Shown in pieces: positions 19,893-29,336 of a stretch of 64,000 nucleotides of DNA; the first letter of the stretch is position 1, and every line of letters begins with the position of its first letter. The DNA is taken from assembly GCA_003167415.1 (NCBI GenBank), contig PMTF01000017.1:13204-77203 (forward strand), in the 5' to 3' direction. Under the pieces are notes generated by a model, which was not told the origin of the DNA, made no database searches, and saw only the letters and a list, made by a program, of their open reading frames with translations. The DNA is from Acidimicrobiaceae bacterium (GTDB lineage: Bacteria > Actinomycetota > Acidimicrobiia > Acidimicrobiales > RAAP-2). The position numbers were made by a program, and so were the translations under genes.

Positions 19893-21292
19893 GCCATAGG
19901 TATGGAGGCCTGTTGGTCCATCATGTCGGCCATGACGGCCCGGATGAATTCGTCGGCCTCGGCGCTCATGCCGCCGGCGACGCCGCCGTAGATGGCACCC
20001 GATTTCGCCGGTTCGTCTTTGTGCGCCGTGGCGTACGCGACGGCGTCGGCGAGGTCGCTCGTCCAGCTCTCGACCACGCCCGGTTGGGTCTGGGGACGAG
20101 TGACGGCCATGTGAATGGCGTTGGGGTACTGCTGACCGTTCATCCGCCACCCCTTCGTCCGCAAGAAGTCGTTGACCAGGTAGATGTCGTACTCGTCGGA
20201 GGTGAAGGAAAACAAGAAACTCGGCCTGCCCATGATTCGCAGTGACGGGTGGCTGCGAATGGCGTCTTGCATCGCGGCCGAGGTCTCGAAGATGGCCTTC
20301 GCGTAACGAAGGTAACCCGCTCGACCGAGGCTGACCATGGCGGCCCAGGTGGCGGCCAACAGTCCCCCGGAACGCGATCCGTCCATGCCCGGGGAGCAGT
20401 ACTTCCCGCCGGACCAGTCGGTCAGGTAGAAGTACTGAGAGTTACGAAGGGACTGGTCGGCGAAGGCCAGCACGCTGGTGCCCTTTAGGGCGTAGCCGTA
20501 CTTATGCGTGTCGGCCGAAATCGTCGTGACCCCGGGCACCGTGAAGTCGAAGGCCGGAATGTCGTAGCCGAGCTCGCGACCGAAGGGCAAAAGGAAACCA
20601 CCGAGGCAGCCGTCGACGTGGAGACCGATCCCTCGATCCAACGCGATTGCCCCGAGTTCGGCGATCGGATCGACCGTGCCGTAGCCGTAGTTCGGCGCCG
20701 AGCCGATAAGCGCCACCGTATTGGCGTCGATGTTCGCGCGTACCCATTCGAGGTCGACCTCGAGGGTCACCGGGTCGACCGGCGCGATCTTCATGTCGAC
20801 GCCGAAGAGGTGCCCGGCCTTGGCGAAGGCCGGGTGCGCGGTCTCGGGCTTGATCATGTTCGCGCGGGTGATGTTCGGATTTCCTTCGCGATAGGCGAGC
20901 ACGGCGTGGGCGATGGAACTCGAGCCGCCGGAGGTGACCAGACCACCGGGCTTGCGGCCTTCCAGGGCACTGGCGTCCAATATGTCGAGGGTCATGGCGA
21001 TGATCTCGGCCTCGAACTTGGTGGCGCTCGGGCACATGTCGCGTTGCAGGGTGTTCACGTACGAGAAGTTCGAGAACGCCTGGTTGAGAAAGTCGTAGTG
21101 GTCGTGATCGCCGCAGTACATCGTGCCGGAGCAGTGACCGTCCTCCCATACGACGTTCTCACGCGACGCCATGGCGGACATCATGGCGAGAATCTCTTCG
21201 CGCGAGGTTCCCTCGTCGGGCATCGTGCGATGGACTTCGTACTCGTCGAGGTAAGGGAATCGACTCACGGCGTCTCCTGTCGGTGGCTTCAA
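19889..21292 (-). CDS. Sphingosine-1-phosphate lyase-like PLP-dependent lyase/decarboxylase
   Basis: HCSGTMYCGDHDHYDFLNQAFSNFSYVNTLQRDMCPSATKFEAEIIAM; VPGVTTISADTHKYGYALKGTSVL (PLP-Lys region of S1P lyases); DWSGGKYCSPGMDGSRSGGLLAATWAAM; SGAIYG. Confidence 0.88.
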   Translation of the reverse strand: MKPPTGDAVSRFPYLDEYEVHRTMPDEGTSREEILAMMSAMASRENVVWEDGHCSGTMYCGDHDHYDFLNQAFSNFSYVNTLQRDMCPSATKFEAEIIAMTLDILDASALEGRKPGGLVTSGGSSSIAHAVLAYREGNPNITRANMIKPETAHPAFAKAGHLFGVDMKIAPVDPVTLEVDLEWVRANIDANTVALIGSAPNYGYGTVDPIAELGAIALDRGIGLHVDGCLGGFLLPFGRELGYDIPAFDFTVPGVTTISADTHKYGYALKGTSVLAFADQSLRNSQYFYLTDWSGGKYCSPGMDGSRSGGLLAATWAAMVSLGRAGYLRYAKAIFETSAAMQDAIRSHPSLRIMGRPSFLFSFTSDEYDIYLVNDFLRTKGWRMNGQQYPNAIHMAVTRPQTQPGVVESWTSDLADAVAYATAHKDEPAKSGAIYGGVAGGMSAEADEFIRAVMADMMDQQASIPMA

Positions 21293-21328
21293 AAAAGGGT
21301 AGACCGAATGTTTGGGTGGCTGGAGCGC

Positions 21329-21946
21329 CTAGAGAACGTGGCCGGCGTCGTCGAAGATCCCTTCGAGGTCCGGAGCCTCTTCGGTCGCTTCGAAGGCGGC
21401 GATCGCTGGCTCGCGCAACAGCGTGAGGCCGATGTCGTCCCACCCGTTAAGAAGTCGCTCGCGCGTCATCGGATCAATCTCGAAGCGGCGTTGGAATCCG
21501 GCCTCCGGAACTTCCACGCGCTGTCGATCGACGTCCACGACGACGAGCCGAGAGGGATCGACTTTGATGAGTTCGGTTAACTCTTCGACGTCGGCCAGCG
21601 CCAGCACCACGATGACGAGTCCCTGTTTCGAGGAGTTGTTGACGAAGATGTCGCCGAAGGACGGCGCGATGACGGCCTCGAACCCGTAGTCCATCAGAGC
21701 CCAGACCGCGTGTTCGCGTGACGATCCGATGCCGAAACGGGGGCCCGCGATCAGAACGCTCGCGCCGACGTAGTCCGGTCGATTGAGAACGAAATCGGGA
21801 TCGTCACGCCACTCACTGAACAGACCGCGGCCGAATCCGGTGCGCTCGACTCGCTTCAGCCAATCCGAGGGAATGATCTGGTCGGTGTCGACGTCCGAGC
21901 GTTCGAGCGGTACGGCTCGACCTTCGACCACTCGAACCGGCTTCAC
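21329..21946 (-). CDS. leuD: 3-isopropylmalate dehydratase small subunit
   Basis: [70 protein letters not shown] overlap with leuC stop. Confidence 0.95.
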   Translation of the reverse strand: MKPVRVVEGRAVPLERSDVDTDQIIPSDWLKRVERTGFGRGLFSEWRDDPDFVLNRPDYVGASVLIAGPRFGIGSSREHAVWALMDYGFEAVIAPSFGDIFVNNSSKQGLVIVVLALADVEELTELIKVDPSRLVVVDVDRQRVEVPEAGFQRRFEIDPMTRERLLNGWDDIGLTLLREPAIAAFEATEEAPDLEGIFDDAGHVL

Positions 21947-23346
21947 GGTAACTCCTCCGGCGAGGCGAAGCGACCCATGACCGCGCTCGCCGCCGCGACC
22001 GCCGGCGACACGAGATGCGTGCGACCACCCCGGCCCTGGCGACCTTCGAAGTTTCGATTGGACGTCGACGCGCAGCGCATCTCGGAGCCGAGTTGGTCGG
22101 GGTTCATGCCTAAACACATCGAGCAGCCCGGTTCGCGCCACTCGAATCCGGCGTCGAGAAAGACCCGGTCGAGCCCTTCGGCCTCGGCCTGGCGTTTGAC
22201 CCGGTGCGAGCCCGGTACGACGAGCGCGCGAACGCCGTCGGCGACGTGACGTCCCTGCGCGAGTGAGGCCGCCGCGCGCAGGTCCTCGATCCGGGAGTTG
22301 GTGCACGAGCCGATGAACACGACGTCGACCGGAATGGATCGAACCGGCGTGCCCGGTGTGAGGCCCATATAGGCGAGGGAACGCTCGGTCGTCGATCGTT
22401 CGTCGGGATCGGCGAACTCGTCGGGCGAGGGTATGACCCCGTCGAGGGAGACGACCTGCGCCGGGTTCGTGCCCCAGGTGATGGAAGGGACGATGTCCTC
22501 GGCGCGCATAACGATCTCTGCGTCAAACGTGGCGTCGTCGTCACTGACGAACGTCCGCCAGCGTTTCGCCGCTGACTCGAATTCATCGCCCTTCGGGACG
22601 CTCGGGCGCGATCGCAGGTACTCAATCGTCGTGTCGTCGACGGCGACGAGCCCGGCGCGCGCGCCAGCCTCGATACTCATATTGCAGAGGGTCATCCGAC
22701 CCTCCATGGTGAGTTCGCGAATCGCGTCGCCTCGGTACTCGATCACGTGGCCGGCGCCGCCCCCGGTGCCGAGGTTTGAGACGATCGCGAGCGCGATGTC
22801 CTTGGCCGAGACACCGGGGCGAACGCAGCCCTCGAGCGTGACGGCCATCGACTTGGCCTTTTGCTGGGGGAGGGTCTGCGTGGCGAGGACGTGCTCGACC
22901 TCGCTGGTGCCGATGCCGAAGGCCAGGGCGCCGAAGGCGCCGTGGGTCGAGGTGTGAGAATCACCGCAGACAATGGTCATGCCCGGCTGGGTCACACCGA
23001 GCTCGGGGCCGATGACGTGGACGATTCCCTGATTCTCGTGTCCCCGGGGAAACACGGTGATGCCGAACTCCTGGCAGTTCTCCTCGAGCGCTTCGAGCTG
23101 ACGCCGCGATACCGGATCACTGACCGGCGTCGAGATCGGATCGGTGGGCACGTTGTGATCGGCGGTCGCCAGGGTTCGTTCGGGTCGACGGACGCCGCGA
23201 CCGTTCAGTCGAAGGCTCTCGAAGGCCTGGGGACTGGTCACCTCGTGGACGAGGTGCAGATCGATGTAGAGGAGCGTCTGTTCGCCGAGCGCCTCGATGA
23301 CGTGCTCGTCCCAGATCTTCCCAAAGAGAGTCCGGGCGGCCGGCAC
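21943..23346 (-). CDS. leuC: 3-isopropylmalate dehydratase large subunit
   Basis: [105 protein letters not shown]. Confidence 0.97.
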   Translation of the reverse strand: MPAARTLFGKIWDEHVIEALGEQTLLYIDLHLVHEVTSPQAFESLRLNGRGVRRPERTLATADHNVPTDPISTPVSDPVSRRQLEALEENCQEFGITVFPRGHENQGIVHVIGPELGVTQPGMTIVCGDSHTSTHGAFGALAFGIGTSEVEHVLATQTLPQQKAKSMAVTLEGCVRPGVSAKDIALAIVSNLGTGGGAGHVIEYRGDAIRELTMEGRMTLCNMSIEAGARAGLVAVDDTTIEYLRSRPSVPKGDEFESAAKRWRTFVSDDDATFDAEIVMRAEDIVPSITWGTNPAQVVSLDGVIPSPDEFADPDERSTTERSLAYMGLTPGTPVRSIPVDVVFIGSCTNSRIEDLRAAASLAQGRHVADGVRALVVPGSHRVKRQAEAEGLDRVFLDAGFEWREPGCSMCLGMNPDQLGSEMRCASTSNRNFEGRQGRGGRTHLVSPAVAAASAVMGRFASPEELP

Positions 23347-23823
23347 CTAGCGGATCCCCACGATAGTGAGTCGCAGAACCCCTGACGGCGCTTGGTATTC
23401 AACGTCGTCGCCCACGGCGTGACCGAGCAACGCGCTGCCCAGCGGCGAGGTGGGGGAAGCGACGAGGACGCCGTCGGGCTTCTCCTCGATCGAACCGATG
23501 AAGAACTCCTGGCGGTCCTCGTCGCCGTCGCCCTCGTAGACGATCTGGACGATGGTGGCGTGTTCGACGGTGTGGGAGTTCTCGTCGCGTTCGACGATCT
23601 CGTGATTTCGGATCACGTTGTCAATCTGGCGGATGCGCGACTCCATCTTGCCCTGGCTGTCCTTGGCGGCGTGGTAGTCGCCGTTTTCCGAGAGGTCCCC
23701 GAGCAGGCGAGCCGACTCGATGACCCGGGCGATCTCGGTTCGACCCACGGTCGTGAGTTCGTCGTACTCGGCTTGAAGTTTGTCGAGTGTCTCTTGGGTA
23801 ATGCGGTGGATTTCGCCGGCCAT
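23347..23823 (-). CDS. greA: Transcription elongation factor GreA
   Basis: ITQETLDKLQAEYDELTTVGRTEIARVIESARLLGDLSENGDYHAAKDSQGKMESRIRQID...SPLGSALLGHAVGDDVEYQAPSG. Confidence 0.93.
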   Translation of the reverse strand: MAGEIHRITQETLDKLQAEYDELTTVGRTEIARVIESARLLGDLSENGDYHAAKDSQGKMESRIRQIDNVIRNHEIVERDENSHTVEHATIVQIVYEGDGDEDRQEFFIGSIEEKPDGVLVASPTSPLGSALLGHAVGDDVEYQAPSGVLRLTIVGIR

Positions 23824-23941
23824 AGCCTTCTCGTCTAGTGGAGAGGTATCGATTCTACAGTTGTGGCTTGGAACAGCCCCCGCCTGAGTTTGCGGCGCCT
23901 AGGTGCCGGCGAGCAAAATAGACCAAAGAAGGAGACGGCCC

Positions 23942-24964
23942 GTGAGCAACGAACGCACCCACCGCGTGGCGGTGATCGGCGGCGACGGCATCGGGCCCGA
24001 GGTCACCGCCGCGGCGCTCGAGGTCGTTCGCGCCGCCGGCGTCACCCTCTCGACGACGTCCTACGAACTCGGCGCCGAACGGTACCTGAAGGACGGATTC
24101 GTCCTCGATGACGCCACCTTGGAAGAACTGCGGGGCTTCGACGCCATCATGCTGGGCGCGGTCGGACCGGCCATCGGCGATACGCGGATTCCCGGGGGCG
24201 TACTGGAGCGCGGACTTTTGCTACGACTGCGCTTTGGGCTCGACCTCTACATCAACTACCGCCCGTTTCGGGGCGTCGCTGGTTCACTCGCCGAAGGTTG
24301 CCAGTTCGCCATCGTGCGAGAGAACACCGAGGGTCCCTACGCCGGCGAAGGTGGCATCCTTCGACGCGGCACGCCACAAGAAGTCGCGACCCAGGGATCG
24401 GTCAACACGCGTTTCGGCGTCGAGCGCTGTGTGCGCTACGCCTTCGAACGGGCCGCCTCTCTCGCGTCACCCACGCTGACGCTGGTGCACAAGACCAACG
24501 TGCTCACGTTCGCGGGCGACCTCTGGTCGCGCGTCGTCAACGAAGTCGCCGTCGAATTCCCTGAGGTCGCCGTCGACTACAACCACGTGGACGCCGCGTG
24601 CATCTATCTGGTCGAGAACCCCCAGCGCTACGGCGTCATCGTGACCGACAACCTTTTCGGCGACATTCTCTCGGATTTGGCCGGCGCCGTCACCGGCGGC
24701 ATCGGCTTCGCCGCGAGCGCCAACTTGAACCCCGCGCGGACCGGCGCCTCGCTCTTCGAACCGGTCCACGGCGCGGCCCACGATATCGCCGGCACCGGGA
24801 AGGCCAATCCCTTGGCCGCCGTCTCGTCGGCCGTTCTCATGCTCGAGCATTTGGATGAAGTCGAGGCCGCGCAGCGTATTGCTCGGGCGGTGGCAGACTT
24901 TGAGGGCGACGTCACCGCGCTCGGCACGGACGGCGTCACGAGGAATCTAATTGGAAGGTTGTAA
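23942..24964 (+). CDS. leuB: 3-isopropylmalate dehydrogenase
   Basis: [86 protein letters not shown]. Confidence 0.93.
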   Translation: MSNERTHRVAVIGGDGIGPEVTAAALEVVRAAGVTLSTTSYELGAERYLKDGFVLDDATLEELRGFDAIMLGAVGPAIGDTRIPGGVLERGLLLRLRFGLDLYINYRPFRGVAGSLAEGCQFAIVRENTEGPYAGEGGILRRGTPQEVATQGSVNTRFGVERCVRYAFERAASLASPTLTLVHKTNVLTFAGDLWSRVVNEVAVEFPEVAVDYNHVDAACIYLVENPQRYGVIVTDNLFGDILSDLAGAVTGGIGFAASANLNPARTGASLFEPVHGAAHDIAGTGKANPLAAVSSAVLMLEHLDEVEAAQRIARAVADFEGDVTALGTDGVTRNLIGRL

Positions 24965-25891
24965 ATGCCCTTAACGCCCACGAAGAAGATCTGGATGGAC
25001 GGAGCGCTGGTCGACTGGGAGAACGCGACGACCCACGTCCTCAGTCACACGTTGCACTACGGCATGGGCGCCTTCGAAGGCATTCGCGCGTACAAGACGC
25101 CCCAAGGGGTGGCCGTCTTTCGGTTGCGCGAGCACATGGAGCGACTGTTGCGCAGCTGCAAGATCTTGATGATCGACGTTCCCTACACGCTCGATCAACT
25201 ATGTGACGCCGTGGTCGACACCGTGCGAGTGAATGAGATGAATGACGGTTGCTACATTCGACCGCTGGTCTACCTCGGCTACGGCGAGATGGGCGTGAAC
25301 CCCCTGGGCGCCCCGACCAACGTCATCATCGGGGTGTGGCCGTGGGGCGCCTACCTGGGGGCCGACAGCCTCGAAAAGGGCGTGCGGATGAAGATCTCCT
25401 CCTGGGCCCGTCACCACCCGAACTCGATGCCGACGGCCTCGAAGACAGTGGGCGGGTACGTCAACTCCTGCCTGGCCAAGCTCGAGGCCGTGAAGGCCGG
25501 CTACGACGAGGCGATCATGCTCGGCACCGACGGTCTGATCAGTGAATGCACCGGCGAGAACCTCTTCATCGTGCGCGACGGGCTGATCATCAGCCCGCCG
25601 CCCTCCGAGGCCGGCGCGTTGCGCGGCATCACCCAGTCCAGCGTCGTGAAGATCGCCAACGACCTCGGCCACCCCGTGAGTTTCGAGGCGATGCGTCGCG
25701 ACGACCTCTACCTCGCCGACGAGGCCTTTCTCACCGGCACGGCCGCCGAAGTCGTGCCGATCGACTCGGTGGATGACCGCGTGGTCGGTGCTGGCAAACC
25801 CGGACCCATCACGATGGATATCCAGTCGACGTACTTCCAAGCGGTGCGCGGGGCGAGACCGGCCTACGAGAGTTGGCTGACGAAGGTCTAA
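24965..25891 (+). CDS. ilvE: Branched-chain amino acid aminotransferase
   Basis: KKIWMDGALVDWENATTHVLSHTLHYGMGAFEGIRAYKTPQG, SKTVGGYVNSCLAKLEAVKAGYDEAIMLGTDGLISECTGENLFIV, DEAFLTGTAAEVVPI. Confidence 0.96.
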   Translation: MPLTPTKKIWMDGALVDWENATTHVLSHTLHYGMGAFEGIRAYKTPQGVAVFRLREHMERLLRSCKILMIDVPYTLDQLCDAVVDTVRVNEMNDGCYIRPLVYLGYGEMGVNPLGAPTNVIIGVWPWGAYLGADSLEKGVRMKISSWARHHPNSMPTASKTVGGYVNSCLAKLEAVKAGYDEAIMLGTDGLISECTGENLFIVRDGLIISPPPSEAGALRGITQSSVVKIANDLGHPVSFEAMRRDDLYLADEAFLTGTAAEVVPIDSVDDRVVGAGKPGPITMDIQSTYFQAVRGARPAYESWLTKV

Positions 25892-25915
25892 ATCCCCTCG
25901 CGGTAGTGTCGTGAG

Positions 25916-26386
25916 GTGACCCAACCAACGTTCTCCCCAGTATCCGCCGCGGGCCAGGTTCGCCCGACGATGGAGACGGGTACGCCGGAGTTCGCTCGTA
26001 AGCCCAAGCCCGGACTGCTTCACGCGCTGCCCGCGCCCGGCCAGGCCGGTCGCGGTACGCAGGCGCCGGGCGAGGGCTTTGCGTTGACCATCGCCGCGCG
26101 AGAGTGCGCCAAATTGAAGTTCGAACACGAGCACGATCGACACGACGTGGCCCTCGGCGTGGCGCTCGTCGCCGCCAAGCGCGCCAGTCTCATCGGCCGA
26201 GGTCCGCAACTCGGTGACGTGAAATCCGTTTTGAACCTGTTCGGAATGCGCGACGTGGCACTCGTCGATGACCGATTGAGCAAGCCCTTTCGCGGCTTGG
26301 CCCACAGTTACATCCTGCAGCGTCGCTTCGTTGACGCCGTGGACGGCGACGAACTCGTGGCGACTCAGGCACACGCCCTTCAGTAA
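25916..26386 (+). CDS. Hypothetical protein
   Basis: Intact ORF between ilvE and an acyl-CoA dehydrogenase; TAGTGT-N6-GTG start arrangement. Confidence 0.6.
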   Translation: MTQPTFSPVSAAGQVRPTMETGTPEFARKPKPGLLHALPAPGQAGRGTQAPGEGFALTIAARECAKLKFEHEHDRHDVALGVALVAAKRASLIGRGPQLGDVKSVLNLFGMRDVALVDDRLSKPFRGLAHSYILQRRFVDAVDGDELVATQAHALQ

Positions 26387-26409
26387 TTCTCAGCAGGCAA
26401 AGGAGTGAC

Positions 26410-27552
26410 ATGAGTTTCGTTCTCACCGAAGAACAACGGGCCTTTCGCGACGTCATGCGCAGTTTCGTCGACGAACAAGTGGCACCCTACGCCGCCGAAC
26501 ACGACCGTGATCAGTCGTATCCGCAGGAGAGTTTTGACGCCTGCGTGAAGATGGACCTGCCGGCAATGCAGGTCCCCGCGGCCTACGGCGGTGCCGGGGC
26601 TGACATGGTGACCCAAGCGATCATGATCGAGCAGTTGGCGCGGGGCTGCGCCTCGACGTCGGTGACGATTCTGATCTCGAAATTGGCGATGCTGCCGATC
26701 ATGAACTTCGCCTCGGAAGAGATAAAGCAGGCCTATCTGCCCCGCATCGCGTCGGGCGAGATCCAGGGCAGTTACTGCCTCTCGGAGGCCGACGCCGGAT
26801 CCGACGTCGCGGCGATGCGTTGTCGGGCGGTGCGCGACGGGGATGACTACATCTTGAACGGTTCGAAGTACTGGATCACCAACGCCGGGGTCTCGGACAC
26901 CTATACGGTGTTCGCCACGACCGATCCCAAGGCCCGAACGCACGGCATCACGTGCTTCCTCGTCGAGAAGGGTCCGGGTGTCGAGTTCCCCAAGCACGAG
27001 GACAAGATGGGGCTGCGGGCCTCGCCGACGGGCGAAGTGGTATTCAACGACGTTCGCGTCCCCGCGTCACAGCGCATTGGCAACGAGGGCGAAGGTTTCC
27101 TCATGGCGATGCACACGCTGGATCGCTCGCGCCCGACCATCGGCGCCCAGGCGGTCGGCATCGCCCAGGCGGCGATTGATTTCGCGGGCACCTACATGAA
27201 GGGTCGCAAGGCCTTCGGCCGGCCGATCGCCGATCTGCAGGGGCTGCAATTCATGTTGGCCGATATGGCGATTCGCACCGAGGCCGCGCGCGCCCTGGTC
27301 TATCAGGCGTGCGCGACGATTGACGCCGGCGACCCCGACGGGAATCTGTCGTACCTGGGAGCAGCCGCCAAATCCTTCGCCTCGGACACGGCCATGAGTG
27401 TCACCACCGACGCCGTCCAACTCCTCGGTGGCTACGGCTTCACGAAGGAGTTCCCGGTTGAGCGATTCATGCGCGACGCGAAGATCACGCAGATCTACGA
27501 GGGAACGAATCAGATCCAGCGCGTCGTTATCGCCAAGCACCTGCTCAAGTAG
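26410..27552 (+). CDS. Acyl-CoA dehydrogenase
   Basis: FVLTEEQRAFRDVMRSFVDEQVAPYA, GSYCLSEADAGSDVAAM, ITNAGVSDTY, QLLGGYGFTKEFPVERFMRDAKITQIYEGTNQIQRVVIAKHLL; SD AAGGAG. Confidence 0.96.
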   Translation: MSFVLTEEQRAFRDVMRSFVDEQVAPYAAEHDRDQSYPQESFDACVKMDLPAMQVPAAYGGAGADMVTQAIMIEQLARGCASTSVTILISKLAMLPIMNFASEEIKQAYLPRIASGEIQGSYCLSEADAGSDVAAMRCRAVRDGDDYILNGSKYWITNAGVSDTYTVFATTDPKARTHGITCFLVEKGPGVEFPKHEDKMGLRASPTGEVVFNDVRVPASQRIGNEGEGFLMAMHTLDRSRPTIGAQAVGIAQAAIDFAGTYMKGRKAFGRPIADLQGLQFMLADMAIRTEAARALVYQACATIDAGDPDGNLSYLGAAAKSFASDTAMSVTTDAVQLLGGYGFTKEFPVERFMRDAKITQIYEGTNQIQRVVIAKHLLK

Positions 27553-27581
27553 TCGCCGACGTACGCGAAAAGTGAGAACTC

Positions 27582-28595
27582 ATGGCCCCGACCACGGGTA
27601 ACGCCGCCGAGATCTCGCGACGGGCCCTGTTGAAGATCAGCGAGACGACGATTCTCACGACCGTCGACGGACTCGACCTTCGTGGGCACGCGAAGATCAG
27701 TGCCGTCGTGGGAATACCGCTTCGAAATCTCCAACAACACCACGACGTCGCGACCTTCGCCGCGACTGCACCGATTGCGGCGGTCACCGCTCTTCTCGAA
27801 CTCCTCGCGATGGCCCCGTTGGAGAAGGTCATTGTGGCGTTGGGCGAGCACGCCGACACGCCGAATTTCGAGCAACTCAGCGCGGCCATCGACGACGTTC
27901 GCCGTGACGGGTCGTCGGTCGACGACGTGGCGGCGGTCCTGGCCTTCGCTATCGCCGAAGAGTTCCCGGCGGCCCCGCACTGTCGTCGACTGTTCGACGA
28001 ACGAGATTATCTGGCGTTGCCGGAACTGCCCGACGTCGTGGTCACGCCAACCTCATTCGCCCCCAAAGAGACCGATCCCGAGATCAAGGAACAGCGTCGT
28101 CGGCGGCGAGAAGAAGAGAAGAAACGCAAACGCGGACCCACGTCGTCGCGTCCGCCGCGCCCGACCAAGGCCAAGTCGGCGCCGAAAACTCGCGGGACAC
28201 CCCTAGGGGCACTCAAAGTCAACGACGAATCGACCGAGCGACGTCGGCCGATGATCTTCACGCCGGCGGAGCTCGCGCGCTTCGATCCCGAGCACGCCTT
28301 GGCCGGTGTCATCGTCATCGTCGAGGTGCCCTTTGACGCCATGGACCCCGCCACGCCCGAAATGAAATCCAAGGAACGACCCGCGTTGGTGGTCGCGGCG
28401 AACGCGGATGCCCTGTTGGTACAACCGATCTACTCGAGCGCGGCGCCGACGAGGAAGGTCCTGCAGGCGTGGCGCCGACTCGGCCTCGATCACGTCTGTT
28501 ACGTCGATGACGTCCGGGTCGCGCTGAGTGTCGCTACGGAGTCGCTGGAGCGTGTGGGTCGACTAAATGATCAGGAGTGGAACGCACAGCTCTGA
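27582..28595 (+). CDS. Two-domain protein: uncharacterised N-terminal domain, basic linker, PemK/MazF-like C-terminal domain
   Basis: C-terminus LAGVIVIVEVPFDAMDPATPEMKSKERPALVVAANADALLVQPIYSSAAPTRKVLQAWRRLGLDHVCYVDDVRVALSVATESLERVGRLNDQEW resembles PemK/MazF; middle EQRRRRREEEKKRKRGPTSSRPPRPTKAKSAPK is a basic linker. Confidence 0.65.
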   Translation: MAPTTGNAAEISRRALLKISETTILTTVDGLDLRGHAKISAVVGIPLRNLQQHHDVATFAATAPIAAVTALLELLAMAPLEKVIVALGEHADTPNFEQLSAAIDDVRRDGSSVDDVAAVLAFAIAEEFPAAPHCRRLFDERDYLALPELPDVVVTPTSFAPKETDPEIKEQRRRRREEEKKRKRGPTSSRPPRPTKAKSAPKTRGTPLGALKVNDESTERRRPMIFTPAELARFDPEHALAGVIVIVEVPFDAMDPATPEMKSKERPALVVAANADALLVQPIYSSAAPTRKVLQAWRRLGLDHVCYVDDVRVALSVATESLERVGRLNDQEWNAQL

Positions 28596-29334
28596 GTTGG
28601 TGCACGATCAACGCCGCACCACATAGCGCCAGGACGACGCCGGCGATCTGGACGCCGATCGAGCCGCTGTGGGACTCTTGTCCCAGGAGCAGTCGCTCGT
28701 CGAGCGAACGCACGAGTCCCCAGATGATCATCGCGACGCCGGTCACGACGCCGACACGACGATGTGGTCCTCGGTGCTCGACGGCCAGCAGGGCCAGCCA
28801 CAAGATGGCGTCCTCGACGCCCTGGATGAGGGGCACGGGAACGCGTCGGCCCACTTGGCCCGCGTAGTGAAGGCCGAACCACTGATGGGTGAGATGGCCG
28901 CCACCGTCGACCATGAATTGGGGACCCAGAACGCGGCCGAGCGCCCACCCGGCGATCAGCGCCGGGACCAGCGCATCACTAAAGCGGGCCAAGGAACTTC
29001 CGGGCCACCATCGACGTTGCAGGTAGAGACCCACGGGCAGCGCCAAAGCAATGCCCCCGAAGCTCGCGAGCCCGCCTTGCCAGACGGCGATCCAGCGAGC
29101 CGGGTGATCCGAGTAGTAGCCCCAATTGGTGGCGATGTTGGCCAGTCGAGCGCCGATCAGACCGGCCACAATCAGGCACAACGCGAACTTGCCGAACGGT
29201 TGAACGTTGAAGTCAGAGTTCTGTAAGCGCCGCCTGGCGTAGAGGAAGCAGACGTAGGCCGCGATGGCGAGGCCGAATCCGTAAGTGTGAAAGACGAGGG
29301 GACCGAGGTGAAACGAAGTGGGGACGCCCGACAC
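28534..29334 (-). CDS. Prolipoprotein diacylglyceryl transferase (Lgt)-like membrane protein
   Basis: FHLGPLVFHTYGFGLAIAAYVCFLYARRRL; GARLANIATNWGYYSDHPARWIAVWQGGLASFGGIALALPVGLYLQRR; VPVPLIQGVEDAILWLALLAV; Lgt-like layout but the NxxNxE-type motif is degenerate. Confidence 0.7.
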   Translation of the reverse strand: MSGVPTSFHLGPLVFHTYGFGLAIAAYVCFLYARRRLQNSDFNVQPFGKFALCLIVAGLIGARLANIATNWGYYSDHPARWIAVWQGGLASFGGIALALPVGLYLQRRWWPGSSLARFSDALVPALIAGWALGRVLGPQFMVDGGGHLTHQWFGLHYAGQVGRRVPVPLIQGVEDAILWLALLAVEHRGPHRRVGVVTGVAMIIWGLVRSLDERLLLGQESHSGSIGVQIAGVVLALCGAALIVHQLRAVRSTPDHLVDPHAPATP

Positions 29335-29336
29335 GG

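Noticed and set aside
20504-21580. 358-aa plus-strand ORF opposite the S1P-lyase-like gene and leuD
   Set aside because: Spans antisense of two well-supported genes; no domain signal.
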